Of a stretch of DNA of 64,000 nucleotides, positions 1 to 13,600 are shown in pieces (position 1 is the first letter of the stretch; each line of letters begins with the position of its first letter). Origin of the DNA: Scolanthus callimorphus. Taxonomy: Eukaryota > Cnidaria > Anthozoa > Actiniaria > Edwardsiidae. The stretch is taken from positions 9,225,575 through 9,289,574 of the forward strand of contig CM066915.1 of NCBI GenBank assembly GCA_033964015.1. The letters run 5' to 3'. The translations under genes were made by a program, and so were the position numbers. The notes beneath the pieces are model-generated. The model was not told the DNA's origin, searched no databases, and worked only from the letters and a program-made list of their open reading frames with translations.

Positions 1-827
1 TCAGCCTGAGTGTTCTTAATCCACTTGTTATTTTATGCGGGTTTTTACTGTATTGTGTGTTACCGGACCACCACTACCACGAGACCCCCTAAGGGGTAGA
101 AACGAAAAACCGGGATAGCACCTGGGCGAATTTTATACCCTAAGGGATAGGACGAGCATACCCGGTATTTTTTATGGCGAGTACTACAACCCTCTTCCCC
201 CCCCCCCCCCCCCCCCACCACCACCCACCCCACCCCCGGGCTCAACGTAAACAGATTTGAAATGTTGTCCTCTTCAGGGTAGTTTGTCTTTAGATTGTGG
301 TTTTCAGCAAATTCTATGGAGCTGTCGTATCAATTCTATAACCGCAAGCTTTACTTTTCTTTCTGTTAGAAAATTGATTACATCAGGAGGATAAAAAAGT
401 TACAGCACATGGAGCCATGCCATTGTCCACAGTGATTTGTAAAAAGCCTGCTGGTGCATTTTTAATCCAATATTATTGCCATTTGGATCAGAAATATATT
501 ACTTATATTAACTAATATAATATTTACAACTATCACTACATGAATTTATGGTATTAATTCAAATCCCCAATATGTTAAGAATGCCTTAATATGTGTGCTG
601 GTATGAAGCTAAACATCAGGATGGAAGTGCCCATCCTAGATGGTCATGCACCTACGGAGTGAGATTGGCCAAGCTATCTCTAACGCCACATTAAATCTGT
701 GACAATATGATGCAAACAAATTTGAATTTCCTGCCAACAGAGACCATTCCTTCACACGAAAAACAAAAGGACAGTCTCTGCTACTGCAGAGGCAAACGTT
801 TGAACAGATGCCTTCGCGTGATATCAA
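1..827. other. no gene recognised; poly-C tract
   Basis: I see no supportable gene here. Positions 197-216 are an uninterrupted run of 20 C followed by CCA-rich sequence. The stretch around 85-165 contains inverted copies of a CCCCTAAGGGG-like core and looks like a degraded dispersed element. The remainder is AT-rich unique-looking sequence downstream of the aftiphilin gene. Confidence 0.5.
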
Positions 828-1366
828 CCCGGCGTAAACAATTGACAAAAGTCGATAATCAGTTCCCAATTGTTTAAATTGATAGGGAATGTAAATTGAT
901 TATCAATAGTTATCAGCAACTGATAAAAATTGATACTCACTCGGATTATTACCAATTGCTGATGCAAATTGATAAATGTATTTAGAGAACTTGCATAATT
1001 AGACCAGGAAAGTCTAGTGTCGGTAAATCGAACAATGACCGATCAAAATGGCCAAATGTAACCTTCAGTGTGGCAGGAAATCTCAAATGACCATATCTTT
1101 ACATACACGGTTTACGTAATCCATTACACGTCCAAGAAAATTATTTCAAGCTCTGATAAACAGGTAACCCGCTGACAAAAAAGTCTACAACTAAAAACTA
1201 TCACTTTCTGGTCGCACAACTTGACAATTGAAGCGAAAAGAAGAAGAAAAAATAATTGCTATTGATGCTATCAATTTTTATCAATTCCACTCAATGAGAT
1301 TTTGGTCATCGATTTTTATAAATCAATTGGTACCAATTATCAGTTTGATCAATTAGTTACGCCGGG
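828..1366. mobile_element. Short inverted-repeat (MITE-like) element abutting the aftiphilin stop codon
   Basis: The left end reads CCCGGCGTAAACAATTG and the right end, reverse complemented, reads CCCGGCGTAACTAATTG. The interior is rich in AATTGATA-type words in both orientations, as expected of a foldback. ATCAA occurs just outside the left end and one base outside the right end, which might be a target duplication. There is no coding capacity. Because aftiphilin is transcribed leftward and stops at 1388, the element lies in or next to its 3' untranslated region. Confidence 0.6.
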
Positions 1367-1387
1367 CATCAAGTGCCTGAAACTATA

Positions 1388-1653
1388 TTATTTTGATTTC
1401 AAAGGGAACATGAGGACTTTGGACAGCATGAAAGATAAATCCTCAAAGTTGTCAACAATTTTCTTGGCTGGTTCACTTAGATCTCTGTTGCCCTGGTCAG
1501 TGTTAAGGGGGATCATCACATTTCCAAACTTGAACACTTTTTGAGCATCACCTCCTGCCAGCAGGGCGGGGCTACTGGAAGAGTTATTTGAGTCTGAGGA
1601 ATTCCTTTCCAAACTGAGGCCAAGGAGGTCATCCTCGTATAATCCTCTGCTTT
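1388..1653 (-). CDS. AFTPH: Aftiphilin terminal exon
   Basis: The acceptor is TTTGTCATTATAG at 1654 and the stop is TAA at 1388-1390. It encodes a serine-rich linker, then a block ending in NFEDLSFMLSKVLMFP, the signature C-terminus of aftiphilin. The reading frame at its start joins in phase only to the second half of exon 6, which is how the frameshift in exon 6 was located. Confidence 0.9.
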
Positions 1654-4600
1654 CTATAATGACAAACAGATAGGGGTCATGGATTATACACTAAATACTA
1701 GTTTAATGAGATAGGGCAACATAATGTTGTTAAAGGTAAACTCAATAAACGTTGCTTTGGAACTTAACAATAAGAGGTACTGCGCAGCGTTTGTATAAAG
1801 GAATGAATCCAAGTCCCTCTGTTGTAAACCTTGAAAAAGGCAGCATTGCCGAAACGTCGGAATTAAAAAAAACGACACAAACAGCATTTCAACTAACATT
1901 TTCAAGTCATTTTTTTGCTTTGGGATTTGGTCGTTGAAGCACAGAATACAAAATGTGATTCTTTGCTTCAGTGATTACCAAACAATGGAGCCCTATGAAC
2001 AAAGACCAATTCCCAGGGCAACCTTTTTCTGAAGGTACCTGTCTTGCTGTCTGCCGTAGCTCCTATGGGGCCATAAAATCCAAGTCTAATGATGAAGACT
2101 CTGATGTAGTGTCTGATGAGTTGTCCTTGCCGTCTAGAGAGGCTAATGATATACATATAATGATATACATATATTAAGAGATTATTGTTGCTGAACTGCA
2201 GAGAAGATAAACTGTAAAGTGTATGTAAGAACGATCTACAATGTAGCTATAGTCATAAGGCTAATGATATACAGATAATGATATACATATATTAAGAGAT
2301 TATTGTTGCTGAACTGCAGAGAAGATAAACTGTAAAGTGTATGTAAGAACGATCTACAATGTAGCTATAGTCATAAGGCTAATGATATACATATAATGAT
2401 ATACATATATTAAGAGATTATTGTTGCTGAACTGCAGAGAAGATAAACTGTAAAGTGTATGTAAGAACGATCTACAATGTAGCTATAGTAATAAGACTAA
2501 AAAAGTCATTATTGTCTACTGGTACCCCAAATCCAAGAGCAAAAGGTCAGCATAGGCTGAGTGAATGTGAAGGATAAACTTTGGCAACGTTACAGCCAAA
2601 GCGTCCCCCTCTAGAGCGCAATAATGAGTTCATTCTTGGAATATTGGAACCATTATTTGATTCAATAATGCATTCGGCTTGGGAAAATGTCTTTTCATTT
2701 GAACTGCATCTTCGCTTTTTGATTGGACGATAGACAACCGAGGCGCTTCCATATATGTTTACAAGCCTGGTAAATCTCTCTCTCTCTCATTCATTTAGAG
2801 AAGAAATTGTTGATCGGTATTATCAAGGATATTCCAAGAAGCATAAAGGCAGTGACTCAAGAGTTTCGGAGCGTGGTTCAAGAAGATAATCTAGCCGAAA
2901 TCCGAGTTCAAATTAAGGTCTCTGTAAACCCGTGAGGGGTGTCTTCGGAAAAAAATTCTCGTCGCGTCGCAATTTAAGCTATGATTATCAGCTATATATC
3001 ATTTTAAAACTAAAATATTGCTCTTGTATTATTAAGACCGCGAACTAAAAACTACCTTGTTTACTTGAGAAGCTCCAGACCACTACCGTTTTGTTGCACA
3101 ATTTCACACTTTGTCGGATTTTAATCTCGGAGAAATGAACTGCAAAACCGTGTCAACGATTTTTAATATTTTGCATATTTAAGAAAATATTAGGTCGTGA
3201 AGTTCAAAGTCGCATTTTTTACAGTTTGTGGCCGCAAAATTTATCATCAAATCTTTTTCAAGTAATACATAAAAATTCCCTCAAACGGTTTTTTAGTTGT
3301 GATCATTTTCTAACGACACAGAAAATTTGAGGCCGATATCTTAAATCGTGCGGGGTCAGGAGCTTCGCGAAGGTGAAAATTTGACCGAGAATTAAAGTGC
3401 TAGAAAAAGCGTGTAAAGTTAATTAAATTGCAGAAAATGAGTGGCGGACAATACAAAAGAATGGGCATTGGAAGCCTAGGAAAGCAGCTGACGCGTCATT
3501 TGAGGATTTAGAAATATCTTTAGGACTGTACCAAATGAACTTCGGGAAAAAAGTCATTTTATGAATTTTTACATTTTACCTTTCACGAGACCTTAAAAGA
3601 CCTTCTTCCAAGTAGGATGCATTACTGAATCGAATAAAGGATCCAATATTCTAAGAATCAAGTCATTATTGCACTCTAGAGGGGGATGTTTGAGCGTCTT
3701 TGGCTGTAAGAGGTGAAGGTTGCAGTAAGATTGCATAGGTATCAGTGCAAGACAGAACAATAATTCTTAATATTTCAGTTTGACACTTGTTATTAATTCA
3801 CACAATACACTATAAAATGCAAAAGTGGAAAGAAGGTCTCTACAGTCTATAAAGTTGGTTTTAAGGATCTCATTGAATGACAAAAGAATATAGTGAATAA
3901 TGTGAGAACATGGCAAAATTAACAACGTGGGATACATTTTGAAACTAAGAGACTAGACTTAAGTGGCCGGGTCGGGATCATTTTCTCTTGAACGACCTAA
4001 GTGACTTTTCAGACTGTTTTTTCTATTTTTCTATTTTTGACAAACAAACTGCAGAAACCTTGTTACAATAGCTAGAACTAGCCTCTCTGTATTTTCCCCA
4101 AAAAATCGCTGCGAGAACGATGTAAAACGGCCTCTAACCAGTGGCTTTATCATGTAGTGTGCTTTGAAAAATCACATCATTCTGAAACTGAGAGAACGAA
4201 AAGTGACAACTAGAACGCTCCTCAAATTTTTACTACCAAAAAGTCACCAAGTCCAAGTTGTTGGCGGATATGATGGTTTGTTTTCAGGAGAATTTGAAAA
4301 TATGCGTTTTTACGCCGTATTAAACTCCAATCTTTATGGCAAAAAAGTCAGTTAAAAGTCAAAATCCAACGTTCAAAGCAAAATTCCATCTTATTTCATG
4401 TAATTTCCTTCGCTTATTCCATCCCAATGCCGCAACGGGCCAAGCAGCAGCCATTTGATTTGGCTTACTAACGCGTTCACATCGTTTCCCCGTTTTTCAA
4501 GCGCAAAGCATTGTGGGTAAAACTAAAAAATTGACAGCACTTCGCTTTTTCGATCCAAAACTAACCCAACTTGTCTTGACAGTGCTGCAATCCTGCTACA

Positions 4601-7600
4601 GAAAGTCCAGGGGAGCTTCATAATACTCAGGAGCCATCAAATTGTTTGTGACTCGATTTTGCTCGTAAAATGGGCTCCCCGCTTGTGTGTTCTTCCACAA
4701 GTTGTTCTCTACCAGCTTTGTTTGCTTGATGATGCAAGCAAAGTAGCTCTTGTAGTAGAAAATGACTCAAAAAAGCACTTATAAAAAAGGATACAAAAAA
4801 AGGGCTACAAAAGGATTACCAATGCGCCAGGTAGGATGAAAAGCTCTTTTGAATTTCAAAACAATAGACAAATCTATGCAGTTGTTATAGGTAAAACCCT
4901 TAGCAGGCCTTCTGGGATTATGCACGCGTAATTTGCCTTTTTCCGCGTAATTCGCGTAATCCATCAATTCCCAGGTAATCCCACGTAATTCAGTCCTCTT
5001 TCTTGACAAAGATAGCTCCAGTGCCATTTTTAACTATTGATTTGTGGTTCTGACCGATCATTTTCGAAGAAAATTGCAGATTTATTCCCTCAAAATGTCG
5101 AAATATCGGAGAAAACACGCCGAGATCGAGAACGACAAGGCGTTCCATGAAAACCGTGAGGGACTAGTTTGTAGCCTATAATAGACTAGACGAACTTTCG
5201 GAAAATCGTACTTCATAAGGCATTTTTTAGTAAAAGCTGGCAACAAGTGCCATCTTATGCGAAATTCTACGCTGAATCCGAATTTTTTTGTTGCCAACGC
5301 AGATTTTGCATTTTAAGAGGTGAAATGACGTCATGATTGACAGCTGTCACACAAACCTCTACAATGAATTTTTCGCCGATTTTTCTTTTCAAATTTTAAC
5401 GGCCAGTGAAATTCAAATGTATAAGTGGCAATGTGATATTCCAAAAAATGTATCTATATTATGGGATAGGGTGATTGATGGGCGTAGAACGTCATCCAAA
5501 ATGGCGGATCCAAGATGGCCGCCGTGCCGCCATTTTGCATATCTGTTGATTGTTTGAGGCCATCACGTTCAAAGGCTAAACTTAAAAAAAATAAAAGACA
5601 AAACTTAAACGATTCTGCAATACACTGATACACAAAAAGTAACAACTGACGATTATGGTGGAAAGAGAATAATATATAGGCAAATATATGATTGTTGTTA
5701 GTGAATTTAGGTGGGAAGCACAATCCACAAAATTATAGCAAGTTAGTCGTCCTACTGTAAAAGTTCTCACTATGACTATTGATTCCAAAGCCTATCACTA
5801 AGTCAACTACATCTACGACTATTGTTTTAAATGCATGCAGAATATTCCTTTACAAACACAGGAATAATAATGATAAGAAAAAGCAGGGATAAAGGTGGAA
5901 ATAATTCTATGGCAATTTAGGCGTTGCTCCAGCCTTTTCCGAATTTTTTTTATAGCCTGGTGGTAGCAACTTTGAACTTATAAGCAAAAGTAGCGAATGT
6001 AAGACTTTAATTTGTCCTCGGAGTAGCTTTCCTCTCTATGCTTGAAAGCCCTTCCTATTCCAACCCCTTTCTTGTCTGAGGTTTCCTTTTGAGGTTTTCT
6101 GCTGGTCCTGAGGTTTCCGCTATTTTTCGATTATGCCACGGGGGCAGCAGATTGCATGATCGTTTTGAACGAGCTTTTGATATAAGGACTTCAAAGGCAC
6201 AGTTTTGTTGCCAGAACTGAGGATGATCATCGAAAAATGGTGATATCATTGAGATCGTAAAATCAAGCGGCGGTGAATCTGACTGATTCACCTTTTCGTA
6301 TTGATTTGCCTTTTATATATTTAATATGGCTTCATTCGACCAGCAGCACTGCATTTCATACTGTGATACCTTGAATTCATTGTCAGGTATTTATTTCCAT
6401 GTGTTTTTTGACTACCAGACTGATAGTTTCTAAAAATCAAATTTGACGATATGGCGGCCATCTTGGATCCGCCATTTTGAATATCACAGCAGCGCCATAT
6501 CCGAATAATACGACAATTTTTCGTATAGAACATTCTAAACTATCCTTTTCAAGTTAAATATTCGTTCGAATTTGAAATATAGCGACAAAACTATTTTAAG
6601 GGGTTCGCGAACAGCTGTCAATCATGATGACGTCATTTTCACCCATTAAAATGCAAAATCAGGGATGGCAACAAGAAAATTCGGATTCAGCGTGAAAAAT
6701 TACATAAGAAAACTCTTGTTGCCAGCTTTTACTAAAAAATGCCTCATGCGCCTTAAATATTGCAATTTTCTGATATTTCGTCTAGTCTATAATATGCCCC
6801 ATCTTATTGGTCAATTTCTTATGAACTAGCGGTTTCAATTGAAAGTAAAATGCTGCGAACGCGGTTATACAGTCATCATGCCATCATTAGTATACACTTG
6901 TTTTTAAAAACTTGATACGCGGCAGCATCTTGTTGGCATCGAAATGCTAAATTTTGGCTATTATAATTGCCGTGTTTTACAGTAAAATCTGATCGAGACC
7001 ATTGGCAAACGACTGAAGAAAATACACTGAGATCGGCGTGATCTGGTTTCATCTTCAACATGCATTTATATTCACTGTAGAGCTGTTAGCAAAAATTACA
7101 TTTGGCTACAGGTCATCAGTTTTTTCGAACACAAGACAATCATGTCAGTCACTTTGGCACGCGACTGCACTGATAAATAAACACTGAATAAAACCCAACT
7201 CATTCGTGAAAATAGCGCAGCACAACATAATTAGCTAAATTAAACGATATATCTCAACATTCATATGGTCTCAGATATAACTTAAAAGGCATAAAATGCA
7301 GTAAAACCCGGCAACTAAAGAAATGGTCTTATTGGTGAGTGCTATTTCCTGTCTACATCCCCCATCGCCAATGTGTCGTCGTGATTGTGAGGCTCAACAG
7401 CCGTCCAGCCGGTTGAAGCGATTCGAATAATATCGTGTTATGCAAATGCCCCTGCAAATCTCATCCTTCGCAGCGAATATGTTGCTGCTCCTAACGTCGC
7501 AGCAATAATAATAATAATAAATAATAATTTATTAACTTATATTGCGCAAATTAGCAAATAATTTGATCAGATGCGAACACTGAACAATGAACACTGAAAG

Positions 7601-10600
7601 CGTATCAAAAATCGGATTAGAAAAGCGTTGGTTTGTTTGGCTTGAAAAACTATACGTTGTTCTTGTTCTTTCGAAGACTCCAAAGTAAAGTGAGATTTTT
7701 GTGGTTCAGAAATGAGTTATTTTATCAGAGAATTATTACGCAATCCCGCGTAATTTCCCGCGTCGCGTAATTCTGCGCGTATTTTGCCCTTAAATCCCGC
7801 GTAATTTCGGATTTTTTCCCGCATTTTCCCAGAAGCTCTGCCTTAGGCTTAGCGCCAGTCTTAGGGCTAGATTTAGCTTTCGGGTTAGGGTTTAGCCTTC
7901 GGGTTAGATTTAAGTTCGGGCAAGAGCTCTTGGTTCGGGTTAGATTGGGTTTAGGGTTTAGGCTAAGGCCGTTTTACATCGTTCTCGCCGCGATTTTTGG
8001 GAAAAGCTATAGAGAAGTTAGTTTTAGACTATTTTGATTTGTGCAGAACATTTTTTGTGCAGAATTTTAAAAAACCGAAAAACAGTCTGAAAAGTCACTT
8101 AGGTCGTTATTATCCCGACCCGGCCAATTGTTTGATTAACTATTTTTGTGAGCCTTTCAAAATATTCCATCATACTTACCAGAAGACTTTGATAACGTAG
8201 CCTTCATCAGACCATTGCCAGGCTGTAACAAAATAAACAAAAGTAGATTGTACTCAATAACTTTTTTTCTGACAGGAAAAGAGTTTACAGGCCATGTTAT
8301 TTTTGGGATCAATGCCACTATTATTATAATTAGATCATCTGCTAACAGATTAGGACATGACTGTCGTGAAAACAATTGCAATTGAGCAATCACTTGCCAA
8401 TCAGAATGGAGAGAAATCACGACTTGCTCCTAAATGGCTTTTTTTCTCAGCCAACTGCAAGCCGAACCAATTACTAAGTAATTACACAATTGTATTTACT
8501 ACAGAATTTGATTGGCTGAGAAAAACGAGTAGCCAATGAGAATGCAAAGCAATCGCAATTACATAACAAGTCTTGACAGTCATGTGAAATCCGCTCTAAT
8601 CTGTTGTGTGTAATGCATGATATCCATTTCCTTGTCACGCACGTCACGTACCACCCCCTCGATTTCCCGCCTAGATCGTGTCAGCCACCATATTGGACGC
8701 GCGCACGTTTTGGGAGAATGGTGACTAAATTACGAACCCTGATTTCGCCGCTCTTTCGGACCATCGTATGGCGATCGTTGGCTTTCGGCAGCAAATCGGA
8801 TGACGGAAACACCTTCTCCTCGGCAAGATCTTCACTGTGGTACCAAACATGGCGGCAGTTCGCAGGTAAATCATTTTTGAAAACGAATTCCTTTGTCCCT
8901 TGTTTCGTAAATTCCTACAAAATCAACTCAAGCGCTTATTTTGAGCCTTGTTTTATTTTCGAGATGCTATATTGTAGAAACAAAGAAGGGTATTTACGAA
9001 AGACTTCGATGAATGTACCGAAATGCTATGTTTTTAGTTTTTTGAATTTTGCTTTGATTGGCACCAGATTCAAGGGCTGGAAACTGCCGATTTTGCTGCC
9101 TGACTGCCATGTTACGCAGGTAAGCGTCTGAAGCGTACTGCATGAGTGTTTAAAATAAATGACGTTGAGTTTTAGTCAGAATGTTAGAATGCCGCGCCAC
9201 AAAGAAGCGAATTATGATCCTGAAATTATAGTAAAAATTTTTGGTTCTTTCATGCTTACAGTAAGTACTCTGTCTGTGTTCCTCAAGTATTTATTTTTTT
9301 ATAGCATATAAATTCATGAAACTATAAGAACCTATTTTAAGAATTTGCTTATCTAAGAAACTGTTTAGGCTAAATCCTGTAGGTTCTTATATGCAGGTTA
9401 TTACTATATGACCATGGCAACCAGGCCAGAACTCAAAGCCCTGACATGAGGGCACATGTTACACTGACCCTGAGAATTTCAAGATTTAACACTTCCCAGA
9501 GGTCCCCACCACTCTTAGGGCAGAGTAGATGTTATCAGATAGCAGATCACTTATATTCAGTTAGAACTTCCCTTTTGTTCCTATTTAATATTGCTTGGCA
9601 TTTTGCAAGACTGGAAAGTACATTGTATCTCAAGTAATTAGTGACATAAAGCTCAAATAATGTTTTTCCCAGTTGCCCAGTCAATCATCATCAATAATAA
9701 GTACTCTATCAAGTGCCTTACAAAGGAACCAAAATATGCCACTGCCAGATCAGCCGGATCTTCCTCTAGCAGCAGTGGCCTTTTTTATGACTACACACAG
9801 AATAGACTTGGATTTTGCTTTTGTTTTAGTAAATGCAATGACTACACAGCTACAGGCCAGGCTATCAGTTTCTTTTTCTTGTGCTAAAAATTCCACACAA
9901 AAAATATTTTTTTAAATCTGACCTGTACAATAAGCTCTAAAACTGCTGAAAATTAAATAAACTGGTGACAGGTTACAGATCACAGTTATGATGGGGAAAA
10001 TTGTAGGCTGTCCTGAGCATTGCCTATACATAAGGGCAAATCTCTTTCTCATGACGGCTGACCAGCAACTTCACAAAGTGCCCAGATTTGTTCTATTGTA
10101 GTTTACGGCAGAAAGATTCCCTCATCTCCCCATATACTTCCCAGTGAACAAGGAGAAAACCCTTTTAAATGAAACAAAATGATGTCTGATTAGTGCATAT
10201 TTGTATTTGTTTCTTGGGATGCTAGTTTCAAAAAGCAAGCTAGTTTTTTACATTTGTTGTTGACCTTTGTCACCAAAGGCAAACATGGTAAAGAAAAACT
10301 TTTTTGGAGTCTAAATTGTGTATGTCATTGCTTCATTTCCTCCTGTATCCTGATCAATGAGATAAAGCAACAACAACATCAGACAAGTTAAAACATACTC
10401 ACTTACATTCTTCGCATAAACATGGCTCTGAGAAATACAAAGTTATATCTTTTGTTCTCTAGAAAAAAACATACAAACATAATAATTTCTTTGCAAACAA
10501 GTGTAGTGTTTTAGTGTACATGTATTAGGGAAGTTTTTTGAGAGAAAGTTTTCTTTGTACCTTAAAACTAAGGACCTAGACGAGAGGTGAAAGAAATCAC

Positions 10601-13600
10601 TTCTCCATTTCTGTTTGATTCCATATAGCATCCAGGCTCAGTGAAGTCTTTGTCAGCTTTTACCATTCTTCTATTGGAGCTGCCGTGTTATTCTTCGAGA
10701 TTATTTTTCTCAGCCAAAGTGCTGCCTTTTATCTGCGAACAGTAAAAAGTACAAAAGCAGTAATTATTTACAGGACTTCTAGTATGGTCGAGCTGGACAG
10801 CAGACGTGCAGTAGCTAGAGATGAACACAGAACTAGAAGTACTTTTACATAACGTTAAATGAACGAAACAGAAAGTATTGATTTACCGTTTGATCGCTCT
10901 GTTGAATGCATGTCTTCTCGGCCTGTCTTCTAGCCGTTCGAACTCGAGCATTGTGGACAAGAAGTCGCAAAATCTTCCGTCCAACATCTTCAAAAAGAGA
11001 TTATTTGAACGAGTTTTTCGCTGAGAAGGTCCTCAATCACTCTGTCAGCTTATATTTCTCTTTCTCTCCCTCCTCATCATCGCAGGCGAAGAGTTGAACA
11101 ACTTCTTCCACCGAGAATCTATCCGCCATTGGCATTGCCTTCTAGAATTTTTTGTAAACAAAAAGCGACTCTCGCGCGGATTACCGCTGACCATCATGAT
11201 GATCGTCCAAGTCAAGGCGGGAAATCGTGGGGGTGGTACATGACCTATGTGTGTAGAAATGTTCAGGGGTGGATCCAGGAATTTCAGAAAGGGAGGTCCA
11301 GATAGTGAAAACATGCTGGGCCCGACATTAACTTTTTTCGCTAGGCACCATCGGCGACTAATTAAACAAATTTAGTTGCCAAAATGCAAAGATTTAGTCG
11401 CCACATAAACGTAGATTTCAGCTGAACTCAGAAAGATGGGGGGGGGGGGGGGGGGGCATTTGGCGACTAGCTCTAAAATTTTGGTCGCCAAGCCCCCACA
11501 TTTAGTCGCCATTGGCGACCATATGGTCGCAGTGTCAGGCCCTGACATGCGATGAAAATTTTCAAATTTCCTCCAGCAAATACATAAAATGTACGGGAAA
11601 ATCTACCAGGAAAGGGGGGCTGCCCCTACCCTGGTTCCAGGGTGAAGTTTCTGTGTTTTCGAGCAGGCAAGTTCAGTCGTATTTGCGTTATTTCAGTGGT
11701 AGTTTGTTTTGCCTCCAACTGCGGGCAGACTGATTATCTGCAGGCCAAATTTATAAACCATGTTTCCCATTACAATTTAAGGGACTCTTCTAATAAACTT
11801 GACATCTCCTTTCCCCACACTAATTTCCTCAAAAATAGTTTCCGATATAGCGGCCGGTGTTATGGAATTCCCTGCCCTCAACACTTCGACAAGCAGACTC
11901 CTTGAATACCTTTAAATGGGGTTGCACAAATTTTTTACAATGACACTCGGCATCCATGGAAAGCAGGCACTCATAAGGTTTTTAATTAGTTTAATTAGTT
12001 TAGTTTAGTGTATATAGTTTTATATTTTAGTGTATATAGTTGTATAATATTAATGTTTTATCTTGCCTGATGTTTTTAATCCAGTATAAAATAAAGTTAC
12101 AAGTTACTTGTAAGCCACCCTGGCACAGAACAAGGCAATACCTAGGTATTCAATATCCATCACATCATATTATGATCTTATTTCTCTTTTGCATATCATA
12201 GGGCTGACTACCTAGTTAAAAGTCTGTTGAGCTGGATTTGACTCTTCCTTGAGTAAAAGGCAGAAACGTCCCTGGGGTCTTTTGGAACAAGCATGCGTGA
12301 ATGGTACTGGCTGATAATCAACCACCAAAATGCAAAATAACTTGTGACAACTATGAATAAAAATACACTTACAGTAAAGTTAGGTATGGCAACATCAGCC
12401 AAGACTCCATATGGGGTGGGTGAGGAAGGATTTATGTCTTGTGTGGTGGGTTGAAACACAGTGGTTGTTCCTTTTGTGGGTTCTAGCAGGCCCTAACAAT
12501 ACATTACATACATACAAGTATAGTGATTTGAATGTGTGTGTTTGGTGATAAATCAAAGCTTAATACAGGGGTTAAAAATAATGGCGCGAAGGATGGTGGA
12601 CATGGAGACCACCAAAAAAGATTTGAGCTCTGCACTACCTTGTTTCTAACCAGCCATATACCCACAAGAGATGAAGACATATGTTAAATGTGGCCCATCA
12701 AAATGTCATTCAAAGATTTGAAAGATAACTTTCAATTTTGGACAGACATTGTCCAATGCCTGGCTCTTATTTTTAGCCCTGTAATAATGCAACATCTTAC
12801 CATGCTTGCTGCAAACAGAGGGAATGAAGTCTTGTTTGATGAATGGAAACTTGCAGTAGTCTAGGTACAAGGAAATGAAACACAATAAAGCCAAAATTTG
12901 GTTCCTTCTGTAGGTACCGGAGCTTACCGGAGCACAGTTGACGTATTCAATAGAGACAAAGGACCCGAGATAAAGGAATCCAAGTAACACAAAGAACGAT
13001 GCTAACACAGAATACAATAGTCTCCGCTACCTACAGAAAAACCCCAAATTTGAAAGCACTGGTACTGGAAAAATTTACCCTGCGAGCAGTGGTTTCCTCC
13101 TCTCTTAGGCCGACGGCAAACAAGGGAGAGAAATCACTTATTATGCCATGTTTTCAGCTTTATTTTTGTGCAAGCTTCATTTTTCATAGCTGCTTTGGAT
13201 TCCTGGTGGTTCCAACAGTTGGTTGAATATGTCATCATGTTCCAGTGTCAAATGGGAGTTAATTTATACATGCAAGTTTGAGTACGGCACTAAACGCTTG
13301 CTCGCAGTGGTTACTCTCCCTCTCTTGCCGTCGGCCTAAGAGAGGAGGAAACCACTGCTCGCAGGGTAGGCAAAATTTTGAAATTTCACCTGCATATGAA
13401 CAATTGTTTCTATATGGTTGAAGTTATGTAGTGTGCATAGAAAAAGGTTTCAGTGGAAGCAAGAAAATAAATATTTTATTTAGGTTTTGGCTTGTGGTCA
13501 GTCCAGAACATGAAATACCATGACCTTGGCCTTGTAAAACCTCTTTCAAGACCTTGATCATGGTATTTCAAGATCCAGACCTCCCAGTCAGTAAGCATCA

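Noticed and set aside
4600..4760. Minus-strand stretch reading YYKSYFACIIKQTKLVEN
   Set aside because: It is short, lies inside the foldback element, and has no start or recognisable domain.
11045..11160. Minus-strand frame starting MADRFSVEEVVQLF
   Set aside because: It stops after about 30 codons, and the continuation needs several frame changes. Probably the head of a decayed element gene, but too little to name.
12706..13017. Minus-strand open frame between aftiphilin exons 3 and 4
   Set aside because: It does not resemble the missing aftiphilin block, and the possible 74-bp exon inside it (borders AG and GTAAGC) would break the phase.
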